In this document: piece after piece, positions 1-6,303 of the stretch | How positions within the stretch are numbered: the stretch's first letter is position 1 | Layout of the letters: each line of letters opens with the position of its first letter | Origin: Rhizobium sp. LCM 4573 | GTDB lineage: Bacteria; Pseudomonadota; Alphaproteobacteria; Rhizobiales; Rhizobiaceae | DNA: 7,653 bases | Assembly (NCBI RefSeq): GCF_001854865.1 | Contig: NZ_MDDW01000003.1 | Coordinates: 79,498-87,150, forward strand | Reading direction: 5' to 3' | Made by a program: the position numbers and the translations under genes | Notes under the pieces: model-generated | Told to the model about the DNA's origin: nothing | Databases searched by the model: none | Seen by the model: the letters and a program-made list of their open reading frames with translations, nothing else

Positions 1-169
1 GAACGCCCCTTCGTTCGCCTCGCACGCTAACTCCGACAATCGGGAGAACGGAATGATGCACTTTGTCGAAGTGCCGCAGGGAGCTCGTGTGCCTGCGGTT
101 ACGCCTGGCCCCGCCTGCCCTGGCCTTTGGTTGGATTCGGGAGCGCCGCCATAGCCCTCCCGGCCGACA

Positions 170-189
170 AGCCGATCGACCTATCGGCT
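170..189. promoter_or_regulatory. Inverted repeat in tniA leader, candidate operator or hairpin
   Basis: Perfect 7-bp arms AGCCGAT and ATCGGCT flank a 6-nt spacer, ending 52 bp before the tniA ATG. The position suits an operator or a leader hairpin. No regulator is encoded in the visible part of the element, so the role is inference. In a GC-rich sequence a repeat of this size can also arise by chance. Confidence 0.3.
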
Positions 190-229
190 GAGAGCGAATG
201 CAAGTGCAGCCCCATTATGGCAGACAATC

Positions 230-237
230 AGGAGAAG
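230..237 (+). promoter_or_regulatory. Ribosome binding site of tniA
   Basis: AGGAGAAG is placed so that GGAG lies 7 nt before the ATG at 242. This supports that codon as the start of tniA. Confidence 0.75.
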
Positions 238-241
238 CCCC

Positions 242-2458
242 ATGAAGCACCTTGAAATCCAGGCAGCGGGTCCGCTCACCCCGGTCTACAAGTTCAAGCC
301 CTTCGATGCCCTTTTTTACAAGGACATCTTTTATCGCCCGGTCGAAAGCGACCTCCAGACGCATACTTTGCAGCGCGTCGATAACGGGCTCTGCGAGACC
401 TTTACGCACGAGGAGATCGCCGACATGTTCCGTGATCCGGAAGCGCCGATGGAGCACCGGGCGGACTACTACTCGCACAAGGGTTCCCGCGCCGCGGCGC
501 GTCCTCGCGCATATCTCGGCGACCTCGACGAGAAGCAGCAGGAACAGAGCCTGTTCCAAACGCGCGTGTGCGAAATCTTCCTCCGCCGCGAATGCGCGGA
601 GAAAGGGTTCACGCGTTCTGACAAGGTGATGAAAAAAACGCTTCCCGAAATTTGGGACGAAATCGCGGACAAGGGGAACAAGCGCAGGAACTATCTGACC
701 GATAAGGTCAAATCGATCCCGCACCCTCGGACGGTCCGGAACTGGATTCGCGCGTATGAGAGCGATGCCAGCGCCCTCAACCAGGTCAAGAAATGGGGAC
801 GGAACCAGAAGAACACCTACTACACTGCGGAAGAGTGTGCCGTACTTCAGAAGTACATCGAGTTTTATCTCGCGCACCCGGACAGCAGCAAGGCCGAAGT
901 CCATGCGCTGATGGCGGCCGAAATTGAGGACATCAATGATGGCCTCCGCCTCACCGACCAGGAGAACAGCAAGCCTGCAACTTCAATTCCCGAGTTGCGT
1001 ACTCCGTCTCTCAAGACCTTCAGCCAGCGCATCAGTGACCTGCCGCCGGCGTATGTCGCGCTCTCGCGGCATGGAAAGGCTGCAGCCGAACGCGAATATG
1101 CCGCTGCCCGTGACGGGCTGAAAGTCTTCCGCCCTCTTCAGCGCGGCGAGATGGACGAGTGGCGTGTAGACCTCGAGGTCCTTCTGGTGATGGCTGGTGT
1201 CTGGCAGAAACTGTCGAAGAAGCAGCGCGCCCAGGTCAAGCGCATCCGCCTATGGCTCACCGCAATCATCGACGTCGCCACCCGCTGTCTGCTCGGCTTC
1301 CGCGTCCATAGGCAGGCACCTTCGGTCATGACTGCGATCGCGACGCTGGAGATGACAACCGTCGTCAAGTCGTCGATCGCCAAGCTCCACGGATGCACCT
1401 CGCCATGGGAGTATTGCGGTACGCTGGAGGAAGTCGCAACAGATTCCGCCAGCTGGTATTCGAGCCATCCCTTCCGCGTCACGGTCAATGACCTTGGAGC
1501 AACGCTGCTCCTGCCGCCAGCGGGCGCAGCATCCGCGCGTGGAACGATCGAGCGCTTCTTCCGGACCACCGCGGAGCACGCGTTCCAATACTTCTCGGGC
1601 CTGACCGGAAACTCGATCGAGGCGAAAGGCGATCGCGATCCTGAGGCCGAAGCCAGCGTGACGTTCGAGGACGCCGCGGCCATCCTCACGCGCTACTTCA
1701 TCGATGTCTACCACAACACGCCTCACGAGGGGCTGGGCGGTGAAACGCCGCGAAACGCTTGGAACCGTCTTGCCAAGCACGGCATCACACCGCCGCCATC
1801 TCCGGAACAGCGCCGCCACATCTTCGGGATCAATGTCCAGCGCGTGATCGGCAGGGGTGGCATCCGCTTCCTCGGTGTCTACTTCCAATCGGTCGAACTG
1901 CAAGCGTTGCGCCGCAGGTGGAGGAAGGATCATCTCGCCCTCGTCCGTGTCGATCGGTACAACCTCGGCTCCATCTCGGTGTGGACCGGCGAGGGCTGGA
2001 TGACAGTGCCTGCGGTCGACGAAGAGTTCGAAGGCATGAGTGTATGGGCGTGGACCGCCATCTGCGCCGAACTCAAGGCTATCAACGCGGTGGAGGCCAA
2101 GCTTTCTCGTTCGACCGTCCGCAGAGCAAAGGAAGACGCCCGCAAGCGGGCCGAAATCCTGCGGATGGAGGCCGATCTCGACAATCCCGTGCCCACCGAG
2201 ACGGCGTACCTTGAGTGGGAAAAGAAGATGGACCTGAAGCTGCGGATCACCGCTCGCGAGAGCTCTGTACCGGAGGACTTCATGTCGACCGGTCAACTCG
2301 CCGAGGAATTTTACCGTACCATCGGGATCGATCTGCCGGTCGGGAAAACCGATTGGCGCGACGCGGCCGAGCATACGGGTAAGCCCGACGTCGTGGAAAA
2401 CAAGTCGACTCCGAAGGCGTCGACGAACAGCCTCGTCGATGCCGGTTTCGACCGCTGA
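242..2458 (+). CDS. tniA: TniA/TnsB-type DDE transposase
   Basis: This is the catalytic transposase of a Tn7/Tn5053-like element, which binds the element ends, cuts and joins DNA strands. The N-terminal 270 residues hold DNA-binding helices, including a helix-turn-helix-like PHPRTVRNWIRAYE near 160-173. The RNase H-like core follows, with likely catalytic residues D305 (in GEMDEWRVDL), D401 (in ATDSASWYSS) and E437 (in RGTIERFFRT), giving the DD(35)E spacing of the family. YHNTPHEGLGGETP at 490-503 is the usual motif after the core. Residues 525-595 look like the Mu-type beta-barrel. A charged, probably coiled tail (610-665) would suit contact with TniB. At 738 aa it is longer than Tn5053 TniA (about 559) and close to TnsB (about 702). 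The D401 motif reads TDSA rather than the common TDNG. All catalytic acids are present, so it is probably active. Confidence 0.93.
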   Translation: MKHLEIQAAGPLTPVYKFKPFDALFYKDIFYRPVESDLQTHTLQRVDNGLCETFTHEEIADMFRDPEAPMEHRADYYSHKGSRAAARPRAYLGDLDEKQQEQSLFQTRVCEIFLRRECAEKGFTRSDKVMKKTLPEIWDEIADKGNKRRNYLTDKVKSIPHPRTVRNWIRAYESDASALNQVKKWGRNQKNTYYTAEECAVLQKYIEFYLAHPDSSKAEVHALMAAEIEDINDGLRLTDQENSKPATSIPELRTPSLKTFSQRISDLPPAYVALSRHGKAAAEREYAAARDGLKVFRPLQRGEMDEWRVDLEVLLVMAGVWQKLSKKQRAQVKRIRLWLTAIIDVATRCLLGFRVHRQAPSVMTAIATLEMTTVVKSSIAKLHGCTSPWEYCGTLEEVATDSASWYSSHPFRVTVNDLGATLLLPPAGAASARGTIERFFRTTAEHAFQYFSGLTGNSIEAKGDRDPEAEASVTFEDAAAILTRYFIDVYHNTPHEGLGGETPRNAWNRLAKHGITPPPSPEQRRHIFGINVQRVIGRGGIRFLGVYFQSVELQALRRRWRKDHLALVRVDRYNLGSISVWTGEGWMTVPAVDEEFEGMSVWAWTAICAELKAINAVEAKLSRSTVRRAKEDARKRAEILRMEADLDNPVPTETAYLEWEKKMDLKLRITARESSVPEDFMSTGQLAEEFYRTIGIDLPVGKTDWRDAAEHTGKPDVVENKSTPKASTNSLVDAGFDR

Positions 2459-2583
2459 TGCATCCCATGATCATCAGCGACCAGCGCTGCCGCCGCCAAG
2501 TCCGCCAAGCCAATCCCGCGAACGTTTCCTCGGCAGAAATCCAGAGGCTGCGCGGCGGGCCGGCCGTAAAGACCGACGCATAG
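2458..2583 (+). CDS. Small hypothetical ORF coupled to the tniA stop
   Basis: A 41-codon ORF starts inside the tniA stop (TGATG, 2456-2460) and ends with TAG at 2581-2583. It begins MHPMIISDQRC and is basic and rich in Arg and Gln, with no domain I recognise. There is no separate ribosome site, so translation would depend on reinitiation after tniA. By hand count the GC content of codon positions 1, 2 and 3 is about 68, 53 and 78 percent, the order expected of real coding sequence in a GC-rich genome. The sample is only 40 codons. It could equally be a degraded remnant of a longer tniA tail or a chance frame. Confidence 0.3.
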   Translation: MHPMIISDQRCRRQVRQANPANVSSAEIQRLRGGPAVKTDA

Positions 2584-2607
2584 GCAAGCCCCACCAAAGC
2601 GTAGACC

Positions 2608-2625
2608 GGCACGCGCCCGCGTGCC
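2608..2625 (+). promoter_or_regulatory. Perfect GC-rich hairpin between tniA and tniB
   Basis: GGCACGCG (2608-2615) and CGCGTGCC (2618-2625) are exact reverse complements around CC, so a stem of 7 bp with a 4-nt loop can form. No T-run follows, so it is not a typical intrinsic terminator. It lies 65 bp before the tniB start, inside the only long gap of the operon. It could act as an RNA stability or processing element that sets the tniA to tniBQ ratio, or as a protein-binding palindrome. The role is inference. Confidence 0.4.
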
Positions 2626-2677
2626 TGAGGCGAAACTCGACCGAAATGACCGGCTGTCCGAGCCAAGTCACCAACTC

Positions 2678-2683
2678 AGGAGA
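2678..2683 (+). promoter_or_regulatory. Ribosome binding site that fixes the tniB start
   Basis: AGGAGA lies 6 nt before the ATG at 2690. The longer in-frame reading begins with GTG at 2621, inside the hairpin and without a ribosome site. I therefore place the start at 2690. Confidence 0.8.
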
Positions 2684-2689
2684 ACACCT

Positions 2690-3760
2690 ATGGACTGGAA
2701 CCACAACCAAGCCGCCGCCATCGCCCGCATCCGTGCCACTCTCTCGCCTGACGAACTGGCGAGCGCCGAAAAGGTGAAGCGGATCAATGATCGCTACCTC
2801 GGCCTGACGCGCGACACCGCCATCCAGCTCGCTTTCAAAAACCTCGTGGCGAGCGTTGCCTGGCATGATGCCGCAGACGAAAACCGACCTGGCAAGAGAC
2901 GCATTCTCGCTATTTGCGGAGAGTCCGGTGCCGGCAAGACGCGGGCAATCATGGAACATATTTCCTTGCTTTCCGCGATGGGGCGGTACGTCGACGAAGA
3001 TGGAAACGAGATCAATCCTGTGTTGATTTACGAACCTCGATCGCCATGCACGCCGAAACTGCTCGCGATCGAGGGACTTCGTAAACTCGGCGTACCCGTG
3101 CGGAACAACATCCGCGAGAATGAGGCATGGGATGCGTTCCGCACGGCTTTGAAGGCGCACAAGGTCATCTTTGTCGTAATCGACGAAGCTCAGCATGCGG
3201 TCGTCGCCGCAAATGCCGTGGAGCAGCAGAAAATCGCGGACGCGTTCAAGGGGCTTGTGCAGATGCCTGATTGGCCTGTGCGCCTGGTCCTTGCGGGGGT
3301 GCCCCCTCTCGCCGAGTTCCTCTCGAAGCACGAGCAGCTGTACACTCGACGCACCGCCATTCGCCTTGAGAAGCTCGAGGGCGAAACAGGACTGGCAACG
3401 ATCGACGAAATTCTTTCGAAGATCGCCGCCCATGGGGAGGTTTCCATTGGCGTTGAAATCGATGACAAGTTCAAAAAGCGCCTAAGCCATGCAGGTGCCG
3501 GGAATTTCGGGACCATCGTGCAGATGATCCGCGGAGCAGTCGAACTGGCGGTACTTGACGGGTCCTCGGAGGTAACTGAGACCCATTTTAAGAACATGTA
3601 TCTGGCCTATTCCGGATGCTTGGAGGAAGAGAACGTCTTCACGCACCCTAACTGGCACGAGCTTGAGCCCCTCAAGGCATTTATGCGCGTCAACGATGAA
3701 ACGCCCCGCAAGCACCGGGCGCGTGGGCAGAAGAAAATCAAGTTCGGAGACCGCCCATGA
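2690..3760 (+). CDS. tniB: TniB/TnsC-type AAA+ ATPase, transposition regulator
   Basis: This is the ATP-dependent relay between target selection (TniQ) and transposase (TniA). In this family the ATP-bound protein assembles on target DNA and activates the transposase. The 356-aa product has Walker A GESGAGKT at 77-84 (K83, T84) and Walker B VIFVVIDEAQ at 159-168 (D165, E166). A sensor-1-like strand LVLAGVPPLAEFL lies near 199-211, and TRR at 219-221 offers an arginine finger candidate. The C-terminal part (240-310) looks like the helical lid, with AGAGNFGTIVQMIRGAVELA matching the usual sensor-2 region. The length is near Tn5053 TniB (about 302) and well below TnsC (about 555). The stop overlaps the tniQ start (ATGA), so the two are probably translationally coupled. 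The basic tail (KHRARGQKKIK) may contact DNA or TniQ. Confidence 0.92.
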   Translation: MDWNHNQAAAIARIRATLSPDELASAEKVKRINDRYLGLTRDTAIQLAFKNLVASVAWHDAADENRPGKRRILAICGESGAGKTRAIMEHISLLSAMGRYVDEDGNEINPVLIYEPRSPCTPKLLAIEGLRKLGVPVRNNIRENEAWDAFRTALKAHKVIFVVIDEAQHAVVAANAVEQQKIADAFKGLVQMPDWPVRLVLAGVPPLAEFLSKHEQLYTRRTAIRLEKLEGETGLATIDEILSKIAAHGEVSIGVEIDDKFKKRLSHAGAGNFGTIVQMIRGAVELAVLDGSSEVTETHFKNMYLAYSGCLEEENVFTHPNWHELEPLKAFMRVNDETPRKHRARGQKKIKFGDRP

Positions 3761-5301
3761 ATACGTTGGCGCTGCAGGCGCGCGTACAGGAGGGCGAAAC
3801 GCTTGCGAGCTTCTGCTCGCGGACGGCAGCCTTACATGGGGCCGAGAATGCGTCCGCTTTTTGGTCGCTGTTCGGATTGGACTTTCGCGAGCTCACGAAA
3901 GGAAGGTCGGACCTGGTCGCCGTGCTTCAGCGCGTGCTTGGTCCTCGCATCCACTTGGACCGGAGGGGAGCATTTCAGTCGGGTTCGGACCTCGCTGTTC
4001 GAGGACATCGGCTCGCGGGTCGTTTCGTCTCGCTGGCCCAGGACCGGGTATGCCCCATGTGCCTTGCTGACGACGAACAGAATGCGATGGGAAGGCGAGG
4101 CAACCGGGCCTACGCTCGCCTAAATTGGCTCCCTAAGTTCCTTAGAGCCTGCCCGATCCATCATGTCGAGTTCGTGGGTCTGCCGCGTATCAACTGGCAT
4201 CTCGGTCCTGACTTCGCACTCAAACTGAGTCGAGAGCCGGGCGGCATTGCAAGCCTCTGCGAAAGGACACTCGCGAGGCAGGAAACAGCCTTTGAGCAAT
4301 ATGCACGAGAGCGGCTCGAATGGCGTCCTCCGACAGCGGCAAGCTGGCTCGATGACCTTCCTCTCCAGACGGCGGTCCATCTGTGCGAGATGGTCGGGAC
4401 TGAGTTGCAAGACCCGGACCGAGACTGGTCAACCGCATCCGATCGGGAGCTGGGTTCGGCTGCGAGCTTAGGTTTCGAGCAGCTGCGAGGTGGCGCGCAT
4501 GAACTCGAGAAGGTGCTTGCAGCCAGGGCGTCGAAGAACTTTCGCTCAAGACGGCGGCATTGCCCTGCCAGCATCTTTGGTACCTTTGCGTCGGAAGCGC
4601 TGCAGTTCGCCAATTATCCGGGGTACTCGGAAGTCTTGGCGATCATGCACGATGTCGGGGTAAAACATCTCGCATTGGGACGCGGCGACGAATTCCTTGG
4701 TGCCGTCACCATGCGCCAGTACCACTCTGTATCTTCGGCATCACGCGAATACGGCGTGCCCGCCAGTTCGCTCCGAACGGTGCTTGAGGAACTCGGCAAA
4801 CTGGCTCCCGCGAGCACCATGGCAAAATCCAACTTGGCGTGTGAGCAAGAGGTATTTGAGGTTCGCTTCATGGAACATGTCGTCGATATAGTGCGGGATC
4901 GTCGAATAAAGGATAGCCATGAGGATGCCTACGTCACGGCACTCAAAGCTTCCTCTGACGCATACCGAAGCGAGCCTTCCGGCCATGTCTCTGCACGCGA
5001 TGCTTCGGTCAAACTTCGCGTAAGCGAAACCACTGTATTGGCTCTCGCGCATGAGGGGTTTCTTAAAGAGGTATTCCCCCGGCCGTCTGCCACCGCTCAG
5101 TATGCGAAACTCGAACTACGCCGATTTTCGGATCGGTATTTGGCCGAGCGGAAGCTTCACGGATTTGTCAAAAAGCTTGGGGGCCGATTGACGATCGAGA
5201 CGCTTAAACGAGGCTTGAACGCGCAAATCCCAAAGTGGCGAGTGGGGGAAAATTTCTACCTCCGCGACGATGTAAAAATGTTCATTGCCTCCCAAAAATG
5301 A
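3757..5301 (+). CDS. tniQ: TniQ/TnsD-like target-selection protein
   Basis: This protein probably selects the insertion site and recruits TniB. The N-terminal part fits the TniQ family: ETLASFCSRTA near 14-24, then zinc-ligand pairs CPMC (C99, C102) and CPIH (C132, H135) separated by WLPKFLRACPIHHVEFVGL, a typical TniQ arrangement. The middle (170-310) has no motif I can name. Two helix-turn-helix-like segments follow: SVSSASREYGVPASSLRTVL (324-343) and VSARDASVKLRVSETTVLAL (411-430). Its 514 residues exceed Tn5053 TniQ (about 405) and match TnsD (about 508), which binds a specific attachment site. A site-specific DNA-binding role is therefore plausible but unproven. The ATG overlaps the tniB stop by 4 nt. 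A terminator begins at its stop codon. Confidence 0.88.
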   Translation: MNTLALQARVQEGETLASFCSRTAALHGAENASAFWSLFGLDFRELTKGRSDLVAVLQRVLGPRIHLDRRGAFQSGSDLAVRGHRLAGRFVSLAQDRVCPMCLADDEQNAMGRRGNRAYARLNWLPKFLRACPIHHVEFVGLPRINWHLGPDFALKLSREPGGIASLCERTLARQETAFEQYARERLEWRPPTAASWLDDLPLQTAVHLCEMVGTELQDPDRDWSTASDRELGSAASLGFEQLRGGAHELEKVLAARASKNFRSRRRHCPASIFGTFASEALQFANYPGYSEVLAIMHDVGVKHLALGRGDEFLGAVTMRQYHSVSSASREYGVPASSLRTVLEELGKLAPASTMAKSNLACEQEVFEVRFMEHVVDIVRDRRIKDSHEDAYVTALKASSDAYRSEPSGHVSARDASVKLRVSETTVLALAHEGFLKEVFPRPSATAQYAKLELRRFSDRYLAERKLHGFVKKLGGRLTIETLKRGLNAQIPKWRVGENFYLRDDVKMFIASQK

Positions 5302-5329
5302 AAAACCGGGCTAAGCCCGGTTTTTTTTT
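5301..5329 (+). terminator. Rho-independent terminator of the tniABQ operon
   Basis: The arms AAAAACCGGGC (5301-5311) and GCCCGGTTTTT (5315-5325) are exact reverse complements around a TAA loop, followed by a run of nine T (5321-5329). The A of the tniQ stop codon is the first base of the stem. The A-rich left arm means it may also work on the minus strand. It would keep transposon transcription from entering the flanking DNA. Confidence 0.92.
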
Positions 5330-5339
5330 GTCCTTGCGA

Positions 5340-5361
5340 TTTGGGAAATCCCGGGCTTCAC
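5340..5361 (+). repeat. Right-end repeat R1, candidate transposase-binding site
   Basis: This is the most diverged of three related 22-bp repeats. It shares 13 of 22 positions with R2, mainly TGGGAAAT and the following GGG, and lies directly next to R2. Tn7-family ends carry several sites of about this length for TnsB/TniA. Binding here is inference. Confidence 0.4.
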
Positions 5362-5383
5362 TCTGGGAAATGTAGGGTTCTCG
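5362..5383 (+). repeat. Right-end repeat R2, candidate transposase-binding site
   Basis: It ends in TAGGGTTCTCG (5373-5383), which recurs exactly in R3 64 bp further on. Over 22 bp it matches R3 at 16 positions. It abuts R1 without a gap, like the packed sites at one end of Tn7. Confidence 0.55.
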
Positions 5384-5394
5384 CGTCTTTCTAC

Positions 5395-5432
5395 GCCTCA
5401 ATAAACTCAACTACTTACAGGGGTGTTGAGGC
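5395..5432. repeat. Inverted repeat within the right end
   Basis: GCCTCAA (5395-5401) and TTGAGGC (5426-5432) are exact reverse complements separated by 24 nt. The right arm overlaps repeat R3. It could be a secondary protein site or a chance palindrome. Confidence 0.3.
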
Positions 5433-5453
5433 AACTTAGGGTTCTCGACTACA
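5426..5453 (+). mobile_element. Putative right terminus of the Tn7-like element, with repeat R3
   Basis: R3 (5426-5447) carries TAGGGTTCTCG and is followed by ACTACA up to 5453. Read inward from the junction this gives TGTAGTCGAGAACCC. The start is TGT as in Tn7-family elements, then a short spacer, then a transposase-site repeat. If insertion made the usual 5-bp duplication, ATGCT (5454-5458) would be the duplicated target. No left end is visible in the window, so the boundary is supported by layout rather than by a matched inverted repeat. Confidence 0.55.
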
Positions 5454-5590
5454 ATGCTTATGAAGCACCTCTGATCCTAAATGGAATGTGAGATATCACT
5501 GGATCCTGCCAGTTTGAGTGAGCTCTGTCTTTGCGCTCCGCCTTTAACAGCCGCCCGAAACGACGCCGCGCAGGGATAGGATTTAGATCT
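5454..5590. other. Intergenic flank between transposon end and gst
   Basis: There is no gene here. The stretch holds ACTGGATCCTGC (5498-5509), which recurs exactly at 6320-6331 on the other side of gst. The first copy is followed by CAGT, so ACTGG/CCAGT form a small palindrome. I see no clear terminator for gst, which ends at 5591 on the minus strand. Confidence 0.5.
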
Positions 5591-6220
5591 TCAGGCGACT
5601 GGCTGGAGGTTTGCAAACGCCTCGGCGATCCGCTGTGGAGCTTTGGGGCGTGCATACATTCGCTCGAGATACGCCTTAAGATTCGGGAAGCCGTCGATCA
5701 GTCCGTTTTCGTCGCCCCAATCCAGAACATAGGCGTTGACACAATCGGCGACCGTGATCTTGTCCCCGACGATGAATTCACGCCCGTCCATGTGACGCTC
5801 AAGCACAGCTGCCATCTCCAGAAATTCCTCTTTGGCGAGAGCAATGTCTTCCGGCAGTCGCTTGTCCTCGGGATACAAGAAGCCATGCTTGGCCATGCGC
5901 CATAGCGGCTGCTCGAGCTCTGTGACCCCGAACAGCGACCAGCGATAGACCAGCGCCCTCTCCTTCAGGTCGGCAGGCATCAAGCCTTTGTCGCCATATT
6001 TCTCGGCCAGATACATGACGATCGCAGCGGATTCTGTGAGCACGAAGTCGCCGTCGACCAGAACCGGAAGCTTCCCGGCGGGATTAATGCGCAGGAAGTC
6101 GGGATGCCGGTTCTCGCCAGCCATTATATTGACTGGCACGAACTCGAACTCCGCATCAAGCTCCTGAAGAGCCCAACGTGCACGAAGCGAGCGCGTCGGG
6201 CCCAGTCCGTAAAGTTTCAT
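5591..6220 (-). CDS. Glutathione S-transferase family protein
   Basis: This is a soluble GST of about 209 aa, expected to conjugate glutathione to electrophiles or to reduce peroxides. The substrate cannot be told. The N-terminal thioredoxin-fold domain starts MKLYGLGPTRSLRARW, with S11 the likely thiolate-activating residue. NPAGKLPVLVDGDFVLTESA (46-65) holds the cis-proline P52 and the E63-S64 pair that binds the glutathione gamma-glutamyl group. The helical C-terminal domain has FIVGDKITVADCVNAY (149-164) with the conserved N-cap box and buried D159. Length and all key residues are normal. An AGGAGG lies 5 nt before the ATG at 6223 and 8 nt before the ATG at 6220. Either could be the start. 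The ATG at 6250 lies upstream of this ribosome site and is unlikely. The gene points toward the transposon. Confidence 0.9.
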   Translation of the reverse strand: MKLYGLGPTRSLRARWALQELDAEFEFVPVNIMAGENRHPDFLRINPAGKLPVLVDGDFVLTESAAIVMYLAEKYGDKGLMPADLKERALVYRWSLFGVTELEQPLWRMAKHGFLYPEDKRLPEDIALAKEEFLEMAAVLERHMDGREFIVGDKITVADCVNAYVLDWGDENGLIDGFPNLKAYLERMYARPKAPQRIAEAFANLQPVA

Positions 6221-6227
6221 CATTTCG

Positions 6228-6233
6228 GCCTCC
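6228..6233 (-). promoter_or_regulatory. Ribosome binding site of gst
   Basis: On the minus strand a perfect AGGAGG precedes two adjacent ATG codons. It excludes the longer reading from 6250 and supports a start at 6223 or 6220. Confidence 0.75.
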
Positions 6234-6276
6234 TGATTCCTCACGGTCATTGAAATCGTGTAGCGACTCCAAGGAC

Positions 6277-6303
6277 GCTTGTCGGCGCCCCGTGCCGACA
6301 GGC
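6277..6303. repeat. Strong hairpin upstream of gst
   Basis: GCTTGTCGGC (6277-6286) pairs with GCCGACAGGC (6294-6303) with one G-T mismatch, around a 7-nt loop. No T-run follows on either strand in the proper place, so it is not an intrinsic terminator. It lies about 57 bp upstream of the gst start and could be an operator or a leader structure. Confidence 0.45.

Larger units (their letters stand above)
1..241. other. Leader region upstream of tniA, no convincing gene
   Basis: This stretch has no long open frame. Frame 1 ends with TAA at 28-30, which could be the tail of an unseen upstream gene, but only nine codons are visible. A 33-codon ORF at 53-154 has a GGAG upstream but weak third-position GC (about 59 percent by hand count), so I do not call it a gene. 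Three inverted repeats are visible: CCGCAGG/CCTGCGG (74-80 and 92-98), CGGGAG/CTCCCG (138-143 and 157-162) and AGCCGAT/ATCGGCT (170-176 and 183-189). I see no clear -35/-10 pair and no copy of the right-end repeats, so the left transposon end is not identified here. Confidence 0.6.

Noticed and set aside
64..90. TGT at 64-66 or 88-90 as the left transposon end
   Set aside because: Neither is followed by the right-end sequence, and the preceding five bases do not match ATGCT.
53..154. 33-codon ORF in the tniA leader as a gene
   Set aside because: Third-position GC is low for this sequence and the product resembles nothing I know. It is kept only as a finding.
1250..2374. Long minus-strand open frame of 374 codons opposite tniA
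   Set aside because: It lies fully inside tniA, has no recognisable domain, and long antisense frames are expected opposite GC-rich genes.
2621..2689. N-terminal extension of TniB from GTG at 2621
   Set aside because: The GTG is inside a hairpin with no ribosome site, while the ATG at 2690 has AGGAGA at good spacing.
2474..3433. Minus-strand open frame of 319 codons opposite tniB
   Set aside because: It covers the tniB Walker motifs in antisense and shows no family signature, so it is a shadow.
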